64,000 nucleotides of DNA, taken from the NCBI GenBank assembly GCA_951799425.1, contig OX637394.1, forward strand, positions 37,961,001 to 38,025,000, read 5' to 3'. The position numbers were made by a program, and so were the translations under genes. The DNA comes from Ilex aquifolium (lineage: Eukaryota > Streptophyta > Magnoliopsida > Aquifoliales > Aquifoliaceae). Each line of letters opens with the position of its first letter. Position 1 is the first letter of the stretch. The notes under the pieces are model-generated. The model was not told the origin of the DNA and searched no databases. It saw only the letters and a list, made by a program, of their open reading frames with translations. Positions 34,290 through 46,381 of the stretch are shown here, one piece after another.

Positions 34290-37200
34290 GTAGATGACAA
34301 ATAGAGGAAGAGGACGCGACTAAGGAGGTGGGCGGGATAGCAACCAACCACCACCGCTTTTTGAGCAAAAAACCTTTATGAAGGCTATTGGCACTATGGC
34401 GGCTACCTTTGCCCAAGCTAGCGCCAATTTGGGCCAAGGGGACTCCAGTAACCTCCAAAAGTTCAAGGCACACAAGCCTCTGAATTTTATGGGAGGGGCG
34501 GATCCGATAGTGGTCAACCATTGGTTCTAGCAAGTCGACAAGATCTTAGAGGCTATGGAGATCATCTCCGACACCACTAAGATAAGGCTAGCTGCATTCT
34601 AGCTAGAAGGAGAAGCCCATTTTTGGTGGGATTGGGCAAAGGTCTCGAAGAACTTAGAGGCGATAATATAGGGAGAGTTCCGGGAGCTCTTCATGGGCAA
34701 GTACTTCCCATCGGTTGTTCGACATGCGAAAGCCCAGAAATTCTTGAATTTGAACTAGGGGACTATGACGGTGATGGAATACGTGACTAAGTTCATTGAG
34801 TTAGCCCATTTTTTCGATGATTACGTGGCCACAGACATGGCCAAAGTGAGAAGGTTCGAGGATAGTATGAAATTATCCATCCGGGGGAAGATTGTGGGCC
34901 ACCGTCTACAAGATTTAGACTCAATGGTCGAGACGGCTATGGCCATTGAGAGGGAGGTCAATAACGCAAAGAGCATCCGGGAGGCAGGTTCTAAGGACAA
35001 GAAGAAGGAGGATCAATCATCTTCTTCTAGTTCGGGGAAGAATTAAAAGACTTCTACCCCACAAGAGTTTCAAGGACAGGGCCGCGGCTATCAAGGCCAA
35101 GGCCAAGGTCAATCCTCCCAAGGCGGGAGAAGCTTCAGGACCACCTATCAGGCAAGCCAGAGGATTTGTTACATATGCCACCAATCGGGTCATATGAAAT
35201 AGGATTGTCTTCAGAGACAAGGATCCCAGAGCTATGGGGCATCTCAGTCCCAGCCATCGATGGGGCATACACAGACTTGTTTCATTTCTCCCTACCCCAC
35301 CATGGGCTAGGGAAGCCAATATCAGTTCCAAGGTGTTGCACAGGCCCCTACTACTTCAGGTGCGGAGACTTTGCAATCAGGCTAGATGGGCCAGGGCATG
35401 GGTCGAGGCCGAGGACAAGGCTCACAAGCCAGGACTTCGAGGACCCAGGGGCGTGTCTACGCCATCACACCTCAGACTTAGTCAACAGATCAGTCGGTTA
35501 TTCAGGGTACATTTCTACTCTCTCACTTATGGGAAAGGGTATTATTTGACTTTAGTGCATCACATTCATTTATTTATGCATCATGTGTGAGAGATTTGAG
35601 CTTAGATGTTGAGACCTTGGAAGAGCCATTGTACATGAGTTATCTCCTAAGAGCTAGGGTGAGTATTGATCAGATATGTCGGGATTGTGAGTTAGAGATC
35701 TCGGAGATTCTACTCACCGTGGACCTTATGGTCATGGATATGTCAGAGTTTGATATCATCCCTGGGATTGATTGGTTGACGGCACACCGAGTTGTCATCG
35801 ATTGTGATCGAAAGAGGGTCATTGCCTACACACCGGAGGGTGTTTGTTTAAAATTTCAGGGGGAGAGACATGATGTTTTACCCTAAGTAGTGTATGATTC
35901 TCATTGGCACGGAGAGTTGATGGGTTAACTAGCAAGCCTTACCCTGGAAGACGAGGCGAGATAAGAGTTGGGTCTACCTCGAGTGATTTGTGAGTATGAG
36001 GACGTTTTTTTGGATGAACTATCGGGATTACCTCCACATAGGGATGTAGACTTCATTGTTGAGTTGTACCCCGATACATCGCCTATTTCTATGATTCCGC
36101 ATAGAATGACACCTGCAGAGTTGCAAGAACTAAAGCTCCAATTGTAAAAATTGAGGGACAATGATAAGACCCTTCGGTTATGTATAGACTATCGACAATT
36201 GAATAGGGTTATTATCAAGAATAAGTACCATTTGTCACGGATTGATGAGTTGTTTGATCAGCTAAGAGGGGCGCGGGTCTACTCCAAGATAAATCTCTGC
36301 ACGGGTTACCATCAATTGAGGAATAGGGAGGCAGATATCTCTAAGACAACGTTTAGGACATGGTATGGGCATTTCGAGTTCACAGTGATTCCATTTGGAT
36401 TGACTTCATGGATCTCATGCACAGGGTATTCCAACCCTACCTAGATCAGTTTGTTGTGGTCTTTGTTGATGACATCCTGGTCTACTCCAATTCTGAGGAG
36501 GAGCATGAGGGTCACTTGAGGGTTGTTCTCCAAACCTTGAGAAACCATCAGTTATACGCCAAGTTCAGCAAGTGTGAATTTTGGCTGACGAAGGTGAAAT
36601 TCCTAGGGCACGTGGTGTTGGCTTCATGGGTATCCGTGGACCCGGAGAAGGTTGAGACAGTCATAAGTTGGGAGAGGCTAAAGTCAGTCTTCGAGATACA
36701 TAGTTTCTTGGGATTGGCGGGGTATTACAGGAGGTTTATTGAGGAATTCTCCCGACTAGCTGCACCTATGACTAGACTGACCCAGAAGGAGGTCAAGTTT
36801 TAGTGGGATGACTCGTATGAGAAAGCATTCCAATAGTTGAAGGGGAGGCTTACTTCAGCTCCTATTTTGAAAGTCCTGGAGAGGGGATAGAGGTACACAG
36901 TGTACTGTGATGCCTCCAAGGACGGACTTGGTTTTGTTTTGATGCAGTCCGGGGGGTGGCTTATGGTTCTCGGTAGTTAAAGAGCCATGAGCAGAACTAT
37001 CCCACGCATGACATGGAGTTGGCAGTCATTGTCTTTGCTTTGAAGGCTTGGCACCACTACTTATATGGTGAGCAGTTTGAGGATCACAAGAGCCTAAAGT
37101 ATATCATTACACAGCGGGACCTCAATATAAGGCAACGCAGGTGGATGGAGTATTTAGAGGACTACAACTTCGATTTACACTACCATCCTGGTAAGGCAAA

Positions 37201-37677
37201 CGTGGTGGTTGATGCACTCAGCCGGAAGTCACGGGGAGTCTTGGCCAGTGTGGCTTCTCGGGAGTGGTACATGCTCTAGACTATGGGGCAGTTTGGGCTA
37301 CATTACATAAGTCAGGCTCAGTGCACTTTGGGGAGCTTAGTGGCTATGCCTTCCCTACTTAGCAAGGTGATCAAGTCTCAGGGGCAGGACATAGAGATAT
37401 TGTCAATCAGGGACCGGGTACAGTCGGGTACAAGTGACGAGGGTTGGGCCATTTACGCGGATGGTAGTCTTCGGTTAAGGGAAGAGTTGTAGTTTCCCAG
37501 TCTACGGATCTGAGAGAGGAGATCGTTAGGGAGTTTCATTGCTTCCATGTACATCCAGGTGGCACGAAAATGTACCATGATCTTCGTCGCCAGTACTACT
37601 GGAGTGGGATGAAGAGGCACGTTGGGAACTTTGTTATTCGATGCTTCCCGTGTTAGCAGTTCAAGGTTGAGCACCAG
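34290..37677 (+). pseudogene. Gag-pol region of element H
   Basis: Recognisable parts in order are gag (about 34300-35040, GEAHFWWDWAK), a zinc knuckle (CYICHQSGHMK, about 35170), protease (about 35540-35880, IIPGIDWLTAHR), reverse transcriptase (36150-36800, [20 protein letters not shown]), RNase H (about 36890-37260, [16 protein letters not shown]) and the integrase zinc region (37520-37677). The pattern is that of Tekay chromoviruses. Many breaks. Confidence 0.82.
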
Positions 37678-40225
37678 TGTAATAACCCGAGTTTCGATAA
37701 TTAGAAATCGTTGGGTGTGTGCGGTTAGGGGTTCGGAGTACAGATAGATAGACTGTAAATTAATGACTCTAGTGCGGTGCATAGATGCTCTAGAGATGGT
37801 TAGGAGTTCTGCTAGGTGTAGGAATGTGGTTGGTGAAAAAGAAATGAGTCGGGAAGCACAAATGGACGAAGTAAAATTAGTGTGTATCGATGAATTAGGA
37901 ATGCGGGAGTTGCATTAGCGGATCAAATTGGAGATCAATTCGATGTCCAAAACTTTAACATATAATTTTATAGTGCTTGATTTAATATATATGTAATTGT
38001 AAAAAAAAATATTATTTTTAATTAATTTTCGAAATTAGACAAAATTGGGAATTTGCCAAAATACCATTGAAGCTTCAAAGGTCTTCTACACATGCAAGGT
38101 GGTTGATGGAGGCTTGCTAGGTTGCATGGAGGACACCCAACTGCTTGGGGAAAGCTGAGTCAGCTACTTGGGGGGGGGATAAAATGGAGAGAGATCTGGT
38201 GGGAAGAGACAAAGGAAAAAGAGAAGTTAGAGAGAGAAAGTATAGACTTTGAAATTTTGGATTCTTGCAGAGACGACTTCGAACACTAAGAAGTATACTC
38301 ATGGCCTAATATGGATGTTAGGAACTCATTTATGTATTTAGATTTTGATTTGGTTTGGTATTTGTGCATGAATTTGTGTTTTAAAGTTTAGTGGGTTTTT
38401 AGATTTTGAAACGGGTTTGAGATTTCAGCATGATTTGGGTTAATTTTTTGGTATGGTTGATTTTGGGGGCTCTTGAGGAGTTGTTTAGTGGTGGTATGAT
38501 GGTTTTCCGTGGTGTGTGGTGGTGTAACAGTGGCGTGAGAGTTTGAGGAAGTGAAAATGTGATTTTGATAAAAACTTGTTTAAACTTCAAAAGGGGGCTT
38601 GGTTCTAGCTAATTTGGGGTCAAGGAATCCATTTTCGGTCTCGGAATTGGATTTAGAGGTCATTTTGAGGGTGAAACGGGCAGTTGCAGGTTTACTCTTG
38701 TGTTAAAAGTTAAAAAAAAATGTTTTTTGGCCAACTTTGACCAATAATTTGATGACGTTAGAATTCAATTCAAAGGTTGAGTCTAAGGGGGATTGAAATT
38801 AGGTTATCCAAAGAGTATGTGGATGCTGAAATCAAAGGAGATGGTGTACTTTAGTGGGAGAACTAGGGGGTCAAAGTGGGGTGGTTGAGCAGAAACTTCT
38901 GCACTTTGGGCAAAAGTCAAACAAACAAATGTTGAAGATGAAGTGGAGTGGGAGACACCAGTGGACTCCGACGGAAATTTTGGTCTCGTCTAACCTCTGA
39001 TCGACCTCTAGTTGGTTCCAAAATTTTCGTAACGCTTATGCGGAGGCCCCGATAAAATTTCAAGTCGATCCAACGACCGGATCAAACTGAGGAGTAAAAT
39101 GACTTTTCTGCCCTCCGGGGTCAATTTGACCTAGTTTTGAGTGATTTTGAGAAAATAAATTTTATATTCATTCTTAGGTAGGTTAATTGAGTATGAATAT
39201 TAAATTTCATCGAAAAAATAACATTGTTTAATTTTTGGTTATTTCAAATCAAAATACCGAACGGGTAGGGTTTCTCAATTCTGAAACAGGCGATACTTTT
39301 TCAACTTATTTCTAAATTATTCCAAAATTTTATTTATGATGCTTTAGCATGTTTTGAAATATCTAATTGGGTGTTTTGTATATTGAGTTGGATCCAGACC
39401 CGGATGCAGGGTTTTTGAGTGCAGTTTGCACTAATGTTTTGGAAATGATAGTATTGCTTGAACTGCTCGTATTGAATGAAACTCCAGGATCCTTTTTATG
39501 GAAATATAAGTGCACACGGTTCGAGTGACAAAAGGGTTTACATTCCAGTTTGAGGCCGTAGAGGGTACTCATTGAGTTTGTAAATGCCTGGGTGGCCCAA
39601 TTGGTTTTCGGACTTGGGTACTGATTTTTTATTAGGAAGCGTATCTTCCTCTGGGTAGAAGTCCCCCAAAAGGTTAGATCGTATGTTCGTATGGACCCTT
39701 AGTGGTCTATTAGGATGAATTGTCCACCAGTGTAGCACTGTACTTGAATTTCTAAACTCACTTTTACAGTTTTATTTAACTGTTACAGTTTCACATGAAA
39801 AATGATGTTTTTGCTGACATATATGTATCAAATGCTCGTTTGGATTTTGCCCAATCATGGCAAATTATGTTATTTTCAAACTCGTTTACTTGGAAATTGA
39901 GATACTCTACTGAGCTGTTGATGCTCACCCTACATTATTTCCCTTTTTTCAGATTAATATGTGACGAGGAAGCCTGTGAATGTTCGATCTATCAATGTTT
40001 TCTTTGTTTTCTTTAGTGAAGATTTGAAAATGTGTTATGTTATACGGATTGAGTTGAAAGAGTTTTATATCTGAGATGTGTAAGTTATAATAGTCTGGAA
40101 GTACAAGTTTGAAATATATATGGAATTGGTATCAGATTTTATTCATCATTTGGATATTGTATCATTTAGTGATTGTGAAGGTTATTAGCGCTCTGGATAT
40201 TACGTGATTGAATCGGGGTTTGACA
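37678..40225 (+). repeat. 5' LTR of element I
   Basis: A 2.55 kb LTR without a coding frame. It contains an AT-rich body and ends at TTTGACA before the primer site. Confidence 0.7.
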
Positions 40226-40564
40226 GTTTGGTATTAGAGCATAGGTTTGAGATTCTATAGACTGTCCTAGGTATAGTTACTTAGGATGACGACTTGTGAG
40301 TAGTGGAAGAAATTGATTTGTGATGAACATAAATTTATCATATTAAAGATTTTACCTATGATGATTTTATCAATCTGGTGGGGATCAAGGAAATCTGAGA
40401 TAGGGACGAGTGTATCAGATGACTGCGAAACCAATTGGCTAATGGGTCAAGGTAATTGTTTTCTTACTTTGGAAGCTTGAATAAGATACATTGATATCTT
40501 TTGTGAGTCCATAAGTGTAGCTAAGTAAATTTCGAGAACGAAATTTCTTTTAAGTTGGGTAGAC

Positions 40565-40884
40565 TGTAATAACCCGAGTTTCGGTAATTAGAAATCGTTG
40601 GGTGTGTGCGGTTAGGGGTTCAAAGTACGGATAGACGGACTGTAAATTGATGACTCTAGTGCAATGCATAAATGTTCTAGAGATGGTTAGGAGGTCAGCT
40701 AGGTGTAGGAATGTGGTTGGTGAAAAAGAAATGAGTCGGAAAGCACAAATGGGCGAAATAGAATTAGTGTGTATCAGTGAATTAGGAATGCGGGAGTTTC
40801 ATTAGCGGATCAAATTGGAGATCAATTCGATGTCCAAAACTTTAACAGATAATTTTATAGTGCTTGATTTAATATATATATATA
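40565..40884 (+). repeat. 3' LTR fragment of element I
   Basis: It matches 37678 to about 37994 with scattered differences and ends in a TA dinucleotide run. Confidence 0.8.
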
Positions 40885-40930
40885 TATACCAAAAATAGGC
40901 GGAAGGATGAAGATGATGAATATATGAAAT

Positions 40931-41190
40931 TTAAACAAATAAATTGACAAAGAAAGAATAAACCCACAGAACATAGGAAACTGGGGGAGTATCTTCTGTC
41001 CTTACTGTGACAGCTAAGACAGCATATTCATTTGAAGGAATAGCAAATTCACAAGGAATTTTATAAACTGAAATAGCCATAAGAATCACAAGCTGTAGAT
41101 ATAAACAAATTTTCAAATATATATATGAAAATTACAAACAGACAATACTTACAACACTAGCACTAGTGGGCTAGTGGAGGTAAGGTTGCA
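40931..41190 (-). CDS. Short hydrophobic protein module of element D, shared with element E
   Basis: The frame 41116-40931 encodes 61 residues with KIPCEFAIPSNEYAVLAVTV and a hydrophobic end SYVLWVYSFFVNLFV. A related 54-residue protein lies in element E (47186-47022). Upstream DNA is also shared, including a GTAAGT site followed about 80 bp later by CTACAG in both copies, which looks like a small intron. The end looks like a membrane anchor. No family recognised. Confidence 0.6.
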
Positions 41191-41199
41191 TTAGAGGAA

Positions 41200-41700
41200 T
41201 CAACATTGTAGGCATCACAGTAATAGCTCTTCATTTGAGGCTTTACAATTTTGAGAAGGTAGTGAGAGTATTTTCAAGGCTTGTAATAGTCTAACAAGAC
41301 TTAAGAAATAACTGAAATCAGAAATCCTTATATAGGCGTAAGGATTTTGGAAGCAATCATTTCTTTTTTGAAATCAACTCTGGGTAAAATGCTTTCACCT
41401 TCTGCTTTCGGCTGGAAAGGTGGAGTAAACTCCTTTTACTCAGGGTAAAGTTTGACAAAATGGCACTAGGGGGTCCAAAGGTTGTCAGGGAATCCGCTTT
41501 TGGTGGAAAAGCAAGGGTAGAATGCTTTTACTAGGGGAAAAGCAAACTGATTGGCAATTTATCTGGATTATGTCGGTTGCTTTACTAGGGGGAAAGCACC
41601 GGGTAAATTAAGTGATATCTTATCCTTACATGTGACATACAGCTTTTCCCTCTTGTGTGAGAAGAGAGTAGTGAGTGAAGCTGTCACAAGTAAAAACAAC
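41200..41700 (-). promoter_or_regulatory. Promoter region of pararetrovirus D with hairpin array
   Basis: The minus strand has CCTATATAAGG near 41332-41343, a typical caulimovirus TATA box. Upstream lie five short inverted repeats, for example GCTTTTGGTGGAAAAGC (41496-41512), GCTTTTACTAGGGGAAAAGC (41524-41543) and GCTTTACTAGGGGGAAAGC (41579-41597). The location after the last frame fits the intergenic promoter of a circular caulimovirid genome. Confidence 0.65.
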
Positions 41701-41701
41701 A

Positions 41702-42690
41702 TCACGGGGTGGTGATGTCTGCTTCATCAAGGTCATCATATCCTTCATATGGATCTTGGGCATCCTGGTATGGGTCCAGGGCTGGAGTAACAGATCCGGC
41801 TGAAGAGCTGGGAGATGATGAACTTTGGCTGGCAGCTTGCTGGATCAAATCCTGAGCCATTTTGAGAAGCTCCGCAGCTGACGGCTTAATTGGCTTACTG
41901 GAGTCCTTAGATGAGGACTTCTTCGGCTTCACTTTGGGGGGTCCTGTAGACTCTTTAGGTTTTTCTTCTGGGGAAACCCTTAGAGTAGGCAAGGCCTTCT
42001 TAGCTGGAGTAGAAGGATGTAAGGCAGTATGGACCACTACTGGGGTCGGCACCTTGACAGGAAAGTCCTTCTGAACATCAGCAATTATGGCATCATATTT
42101 AAATCTGGGCCACCATTTGACAGAGAACTGCCTGGCAACATAGTTAGAAATTATTCGCCATTGCCACCTGCAAATCCAAGCAATTTTGTACCTGCAAATA
42201 AATGTTAGCAAATTTGGAATAGGGAATAAGGACTGTTGTTTACTAGGATCATAAGCAGAGCAGAAGTAAGAATACTGATCTTGAAGATCAGCAGGAAAGA
42301 TTTCAAGTATGGGGCCGTGAACTTGCCACCACCTTACAAACCAGGAAGGAATCTGGCTTTTGAAATCTTTATCAAACTGAACGAACCAGGAATGAGTTAA
42401 TGACTCATCCTGATAGAGCATAAGAATAGTTCATGACTCAATGTAGTCATAGTAGTTGAACTTCTTATGGGTTCCTTCGAGATCTCTGAGCAAAGAAGGA
42501 TGAGATCCCCACTCTTTAATGGACAAAATCTTTTTAATAAAAAGAGAGTGATAAATTGTTTTACTGGGGTCATTCTTATCAGGAATAGGTTTGATATGAA
42601 TGGATCCAGTAAGAAATAGGATATCTTGGTAAAATTCAAAAGTCCTTTCCGGGTCATGAGGGACAAAAGTCCATCCTTCTCCAAGATAGG
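41702..42690 (-). pseudogene. Second-frame protein of pararetrovirus D, C-terminal part
   Basis: It contains SWFVRWWQVHGP, FPIPNLLTFICRYKIAWICRW and a Trp-rich IISNYVARQF pattern, then a Lys-, Pro- and Ser-rich region and an acidic end. I know this Trp-rich pattern from unnamed proteins next to caulimovirid polymerases in plant genomes. Function unknown. The N-terminal part lies at 56626-57054, on the other side of element E. Confidence 0.6.
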
Positions 42691-44487
42691 TGACTTGATC
42701 CGAAATGTATACACCCAAGTGCAGGCGGTCAAGTTGTAGTAATAATCTGGTTTGAGTCCAGAGTCGAATCCTCAGGGAACTATGGTTGGTGTTCTTTGAA
42801 GTAAATAGTGAGAAAGACTTGTAATTGGAAATATTATGATTTTGAAGTTGTGGGAAGTTTTGGATAGAATGTAAGATTCTTTCCAATGGGTATTTTGCTA
42901 GACAAAATATAAGATGATTAAATGTAACAAACACTCTTTGGTTCGGGAATCAGAATATGTAGTTGATTATCCGGTGCATTATGTTTATGCTTTATAACTC
43001 AATTAACTCCCGTGTCAACGGCAAATTAATCGGAAGATAGGAATGAAGTGCAATAATGGTGGACATTGAAAGTTTGTCATGAAGAGTTAGTTAGGGTACT
43101 TGCCTTGAATCAATGGATCTTTCCATGTAGGAGTCATCCATTTATCATAGAAAGATCCGTTGATTATACAAAGTACCTTTACTTTGCTAGGTGCATTCAA
43201 TCACCCAAAAATCAAGTGGAGTATAGAACATTTAAGCATAAAGGTGATACACAAACATAATGTCTGGATTAATCTTTTACATATCTATCATCCCTTCCCA
43301 AAGAGTGAATGAGGACTACTCACCCTTCATAGCTATGGTAAAGCTAGAATGATGAATGGTACTCATCCCCAAAAGGTGTTACAAAGTAAAATGCTCAAGC
43401 ACTAAAAGTGAAATGCTTTAAAGTAAAATAGCTAAACAAGGAGCCGATCTTCGACAAAGAATGAGTGAATCACGTTCCACCCTTCACGGCTTTGGTAAAG
43501 CTCTAGAAAAGTGGAAGAGTTTCACTCCTCTAAGGGGAAGAAGGAAGCTCCAACAATGGAAGTAAAAGAAAACAATACTTAAATTAAAAGAAAGCAATAA
43601 ATACTTGGTGTTTAATCCACAACCAAGAGATGATAATACATAAAAGAAAACAACAACTTCTTGGTGTTTAATTCACAACCAAGATCTAATAAAAAGAAAA
43701 CAACAACTTCTTGGTGTTTAATCCACAACCAAGATATAATAAAAACATAAAAGAAAACAATAACTTCTTGGTGTTTAATTCACAACCAAGATCTAAAACA
43801 TAAAAGAAAACAATAACTTCTTGGTGTTTAATTCACAACCAAGATCTAAAACATAAAAGAAAACAATAACTTCTTGGTGTTTAATTCACAACCAAGATCT
43901 AATAAAAAGAAAACAATAACTCAAGAAAGTAAATAAAGCAATAATACTTGAAAGATGATTCAAGAAAAAGATTCAAGACCTTTGGAGTGTTTTCCACTAG
44001 GAAGAAATGTTCTTTACAAGAAAAATGAAACAAGAGAAGGATGCCCATTACAAGCCCCCAAGGGGGGTATTTATAGGCATCCAAATTACAAATATCCTAA
44101 AAGATATTTATCCTAAAAGATATTTAATTACAAATATCCTAAAAGATATTTATCCTAAAAGATATTTAATTACAAATATCCTAAAAGATATTTATCCTAA
44201 AAGATATTTAATTACAAATATCAAGAAGATCTTGATTTACACTTTGATCTCCCTTTGTTTTGAGCTTTAATAATTTACACCCTATGCTTTGATAAGTTGC
44301 TCTCCATGCTTTGATAATTGGCTCCCGTCGTTTTGACGCATAAAAACCTGAAAAGAACAACATTCAATGCATTATCCTTAATTCACACATTAACCCTAAT
44401 TAGATTTATTTTGACTAGTTTAACTTTATTTAATTACACAATTGACCTTTTAATTTAATTACATTTTGCATTAATTAGGGTTAATCA
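42691..44487 (-). repeat. 3' LTR of element E
   Basis: In element orientation it starts TGATTAACCC and ends GGATCAAGTCA. It holds about six units of a 58-60 bp repeat (43570-43925) with the inverted words CTTGGT and ACCAAG, and three 42-bp AT-rich units (44094-44222). Confidence 0.95.
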
Positions 44488-44523
44488 CACCCCCCAACCT
44501 AAACATTACTAGTCCCTAGTAAT
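44488..44523 (-). promoter_or_regulatory. Polypurine tract and hairpin beside the 3' LTR of element E
   Basis: Minus strand: stem ATTACTAG, loop GGAC, stem TAGTAAT, then TAGGTTGGGGGGTG directly before the LTR. This is the plus-strand primer expected for an LTR element. Confidence 0.75.
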
Positions 44524-45289
44524 AAATAACAGCATAACAAAATCACTTTCGTAGATAACACGATTGCATTTAGCATATGCAATAAGCCGTTAAACCCCTA
44601 GGTGATTCCTAGTGGACGAGTTTTGTCTCGTGAAGGTTTTCAGTGAAGCTACCTACAAACTCCATTGTGAAAAAAAATGTGTATATGCATTAGCACCATG
44701 ATAGTTGAAATTTTTTTTTTTTTTTTTAGAACATAGAACACTTCTCTGTCATTGGTACGTAATATACGCAAAAATAAACACTTGTTATATTGGTATTTGA
44801 AATTCCCTATGTAGTAAGAATGATCATTCTAGCAACAAGAATTGTTATATAACAAACACTCCACTTTACTACCTTCCATGGATAGCTTCGATTTCACAAA
44901 CCTCTCGTAGAATGCTCTCAGCAAAAATTCACTCCGATTATAGTGACTTGTCTCTCACGGGGCATGTGATCAGAAGGTGGCCAATCGAAAAATCACATGC
45001 ACAATTAGGAAGGAAGTGAAGTTTACGGAAATAAACTAATCATGTTTGGCATAATCTCATGAAAGAATATTGATGCAATTTAAAGAAATACTATTTACCA
45101 TACCCCAATTTTGATTAACAACACACACATGTAACAGACTTGAGATCAATTAGGGCTTTTCATAGGTTGTAGCGTGGCCAGAGGTCAGTGGCTAATGAAA
45201 TGACGTCAGAGGTTTTCAAAAGCTATCTTTTCATTCTGTAATGTAGCACACTTCTTTCTAGCTTTTCGACATTTTGCCAAGAAATGATT

Positions 45290-45326
<37 letters not shown>

Positions 45327-45936
45327 CATTGATTCTCCTTATCATCGAAAAGTAATCTCCACAGTTTTCCCATTTCTTTGCATTTCTGTGTCATATTAAT
45401 TAATAAGAGTGTGCAAGAAAATTAGATAGCAATGGTGTGTCCAGTATGTTTTCTTGTGGCTTGGTAAATATTTGGGTTTATCAAAGAAGAAATCATACTT
45501 TGAGGGCTCAAACATGGCTGACTAGGGAAATAATTTTGCAGAAAAAATGGCTAAGGCTCAATATCAAATCAAAGATGGCCTAAAATCCTTTCTCAAGTAT
45601 GTGAACATGTATGTGTCGTATGAACAGATTTCTTGGGGATATGTCAACAGATTACCTTAGTTGCGTCAATCAAAGCAAATTTAATGAGATTATTCAAAAA
45701 TAGAGAATGAAAAACCTTACTTGAATAAATGTTAATTATCTCTCAAAAGTATGATAAGGCTCAAAACTTACCATGGTATTCTTTATCATCTCCACTGGTA
45801 ATGTCAGGTTTTTCATGGAATGTCGGTTATATACCGATTCTATTTTTGAGTCTGGTCATTCTTTACCTTAAGAATAACAAATAGCAATATACATTTGACA
45901 TTTAAGCATAGAGAAAATACCATTTTTCAAGGAAGT

Positions 45937-45975
<39 letters not shown>

Positions 45976-46381
45976 AACAAGAAAAATAAAATTCAAAATT
46001 ATAAACATACTCATTTATCTATGAAAATTGAAAGAAGACTAGATGCACCAATTAAACTTGAAAAACTATGGCGTCTCAGGATAAGTCCCTACCCACACTA
46101 CAGGTTGGCATTTTAGGACATTCCTTACTCCGCCCACATACTCATTTATCTATGAGAATTGAAAGAAGATAAAATGCACAAATTGAACTTGGAAATTTAT
46201 GGCGTCTCAGGATCAAATCCCTACCTACACTGTTAGTTGGTAGTTCGGGACGTTCCTTACTCGGCCCATATTTTTATTTCAACAACCAGACTTTGTACAA
46301 AAATATTTTACAAAAGAGTTCAGACCCTTAACCTTCATTCCAAAACACATTTTTCCACAGCTTTGTTTTTATAGTTAAAAT
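44524..46381 (-). other. Non-coding 3' part of the accessory region of element E
   Basis: No open frame of note. It holds sense-strand A tracts (45292-45326, 35 bases; 45939-45971, 33 bases; 44711-44727) and a 131-bp direct repeat. Confidence 0.6.
46010..46271. repeat. 131-bp direct repeat in element E
   Basis: Two units (46010-46140 and 46141-46271) share CTCATTTATCTATGA, ATTGAAAGAAGA and TATGGCGTCTCAGGAT, with scattered differences. The unit ends resemble the frame end of the p10-like genes (TTCCTTACTCGGCCCAT words), so they may be partial copies of that gene. Confidence 0.75.

Larger units (their letters stand above)
33486..37677 (+). mobile_element. Element H: decayed chromovirus (Tekay-like) retrotransposon, 5' part
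   Basis: A probable LTR (33486-33955, ending GGGGCATCACA) is followed by a methionine-tRNA type primer site and gag, protease, reverse transcriptase, RNase H and the start of integrase. Element I interrupts it at 37677 and its 3' half is not found. Strongly decayed, with well over ten breaks. Confidence 0.8.
37678..40884 (+). mobile_element. Element I: large-LTR element with tiny internal region
   Basis: The 5' LTR (37678-40225) starts TGTAATAACCCGAG and ends just before TTTGGTATTAGAGCATAGG, a Met-tRNA type primer site. Only about 340 bp later, after the polypurine-like TTTTAAGTTGGGTAGAC, the 3' LTR starts (40565) with the same TGTAATAACCCGAG. The 3' LTR stops after about 320 bp in a TA repeat where element D begins. 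No coding capacity. LTR mismatches are several percent in the shared 300 bp. Left flank ACCAG; the right duplication is lost. Confidence 0.75.

Noticed and set aside
44007-44270. 87-codon plus-strand frame in the LTR of element E
   Set aside because: Runs through the 42-bp promoter repeats and reads against the direction of the element.
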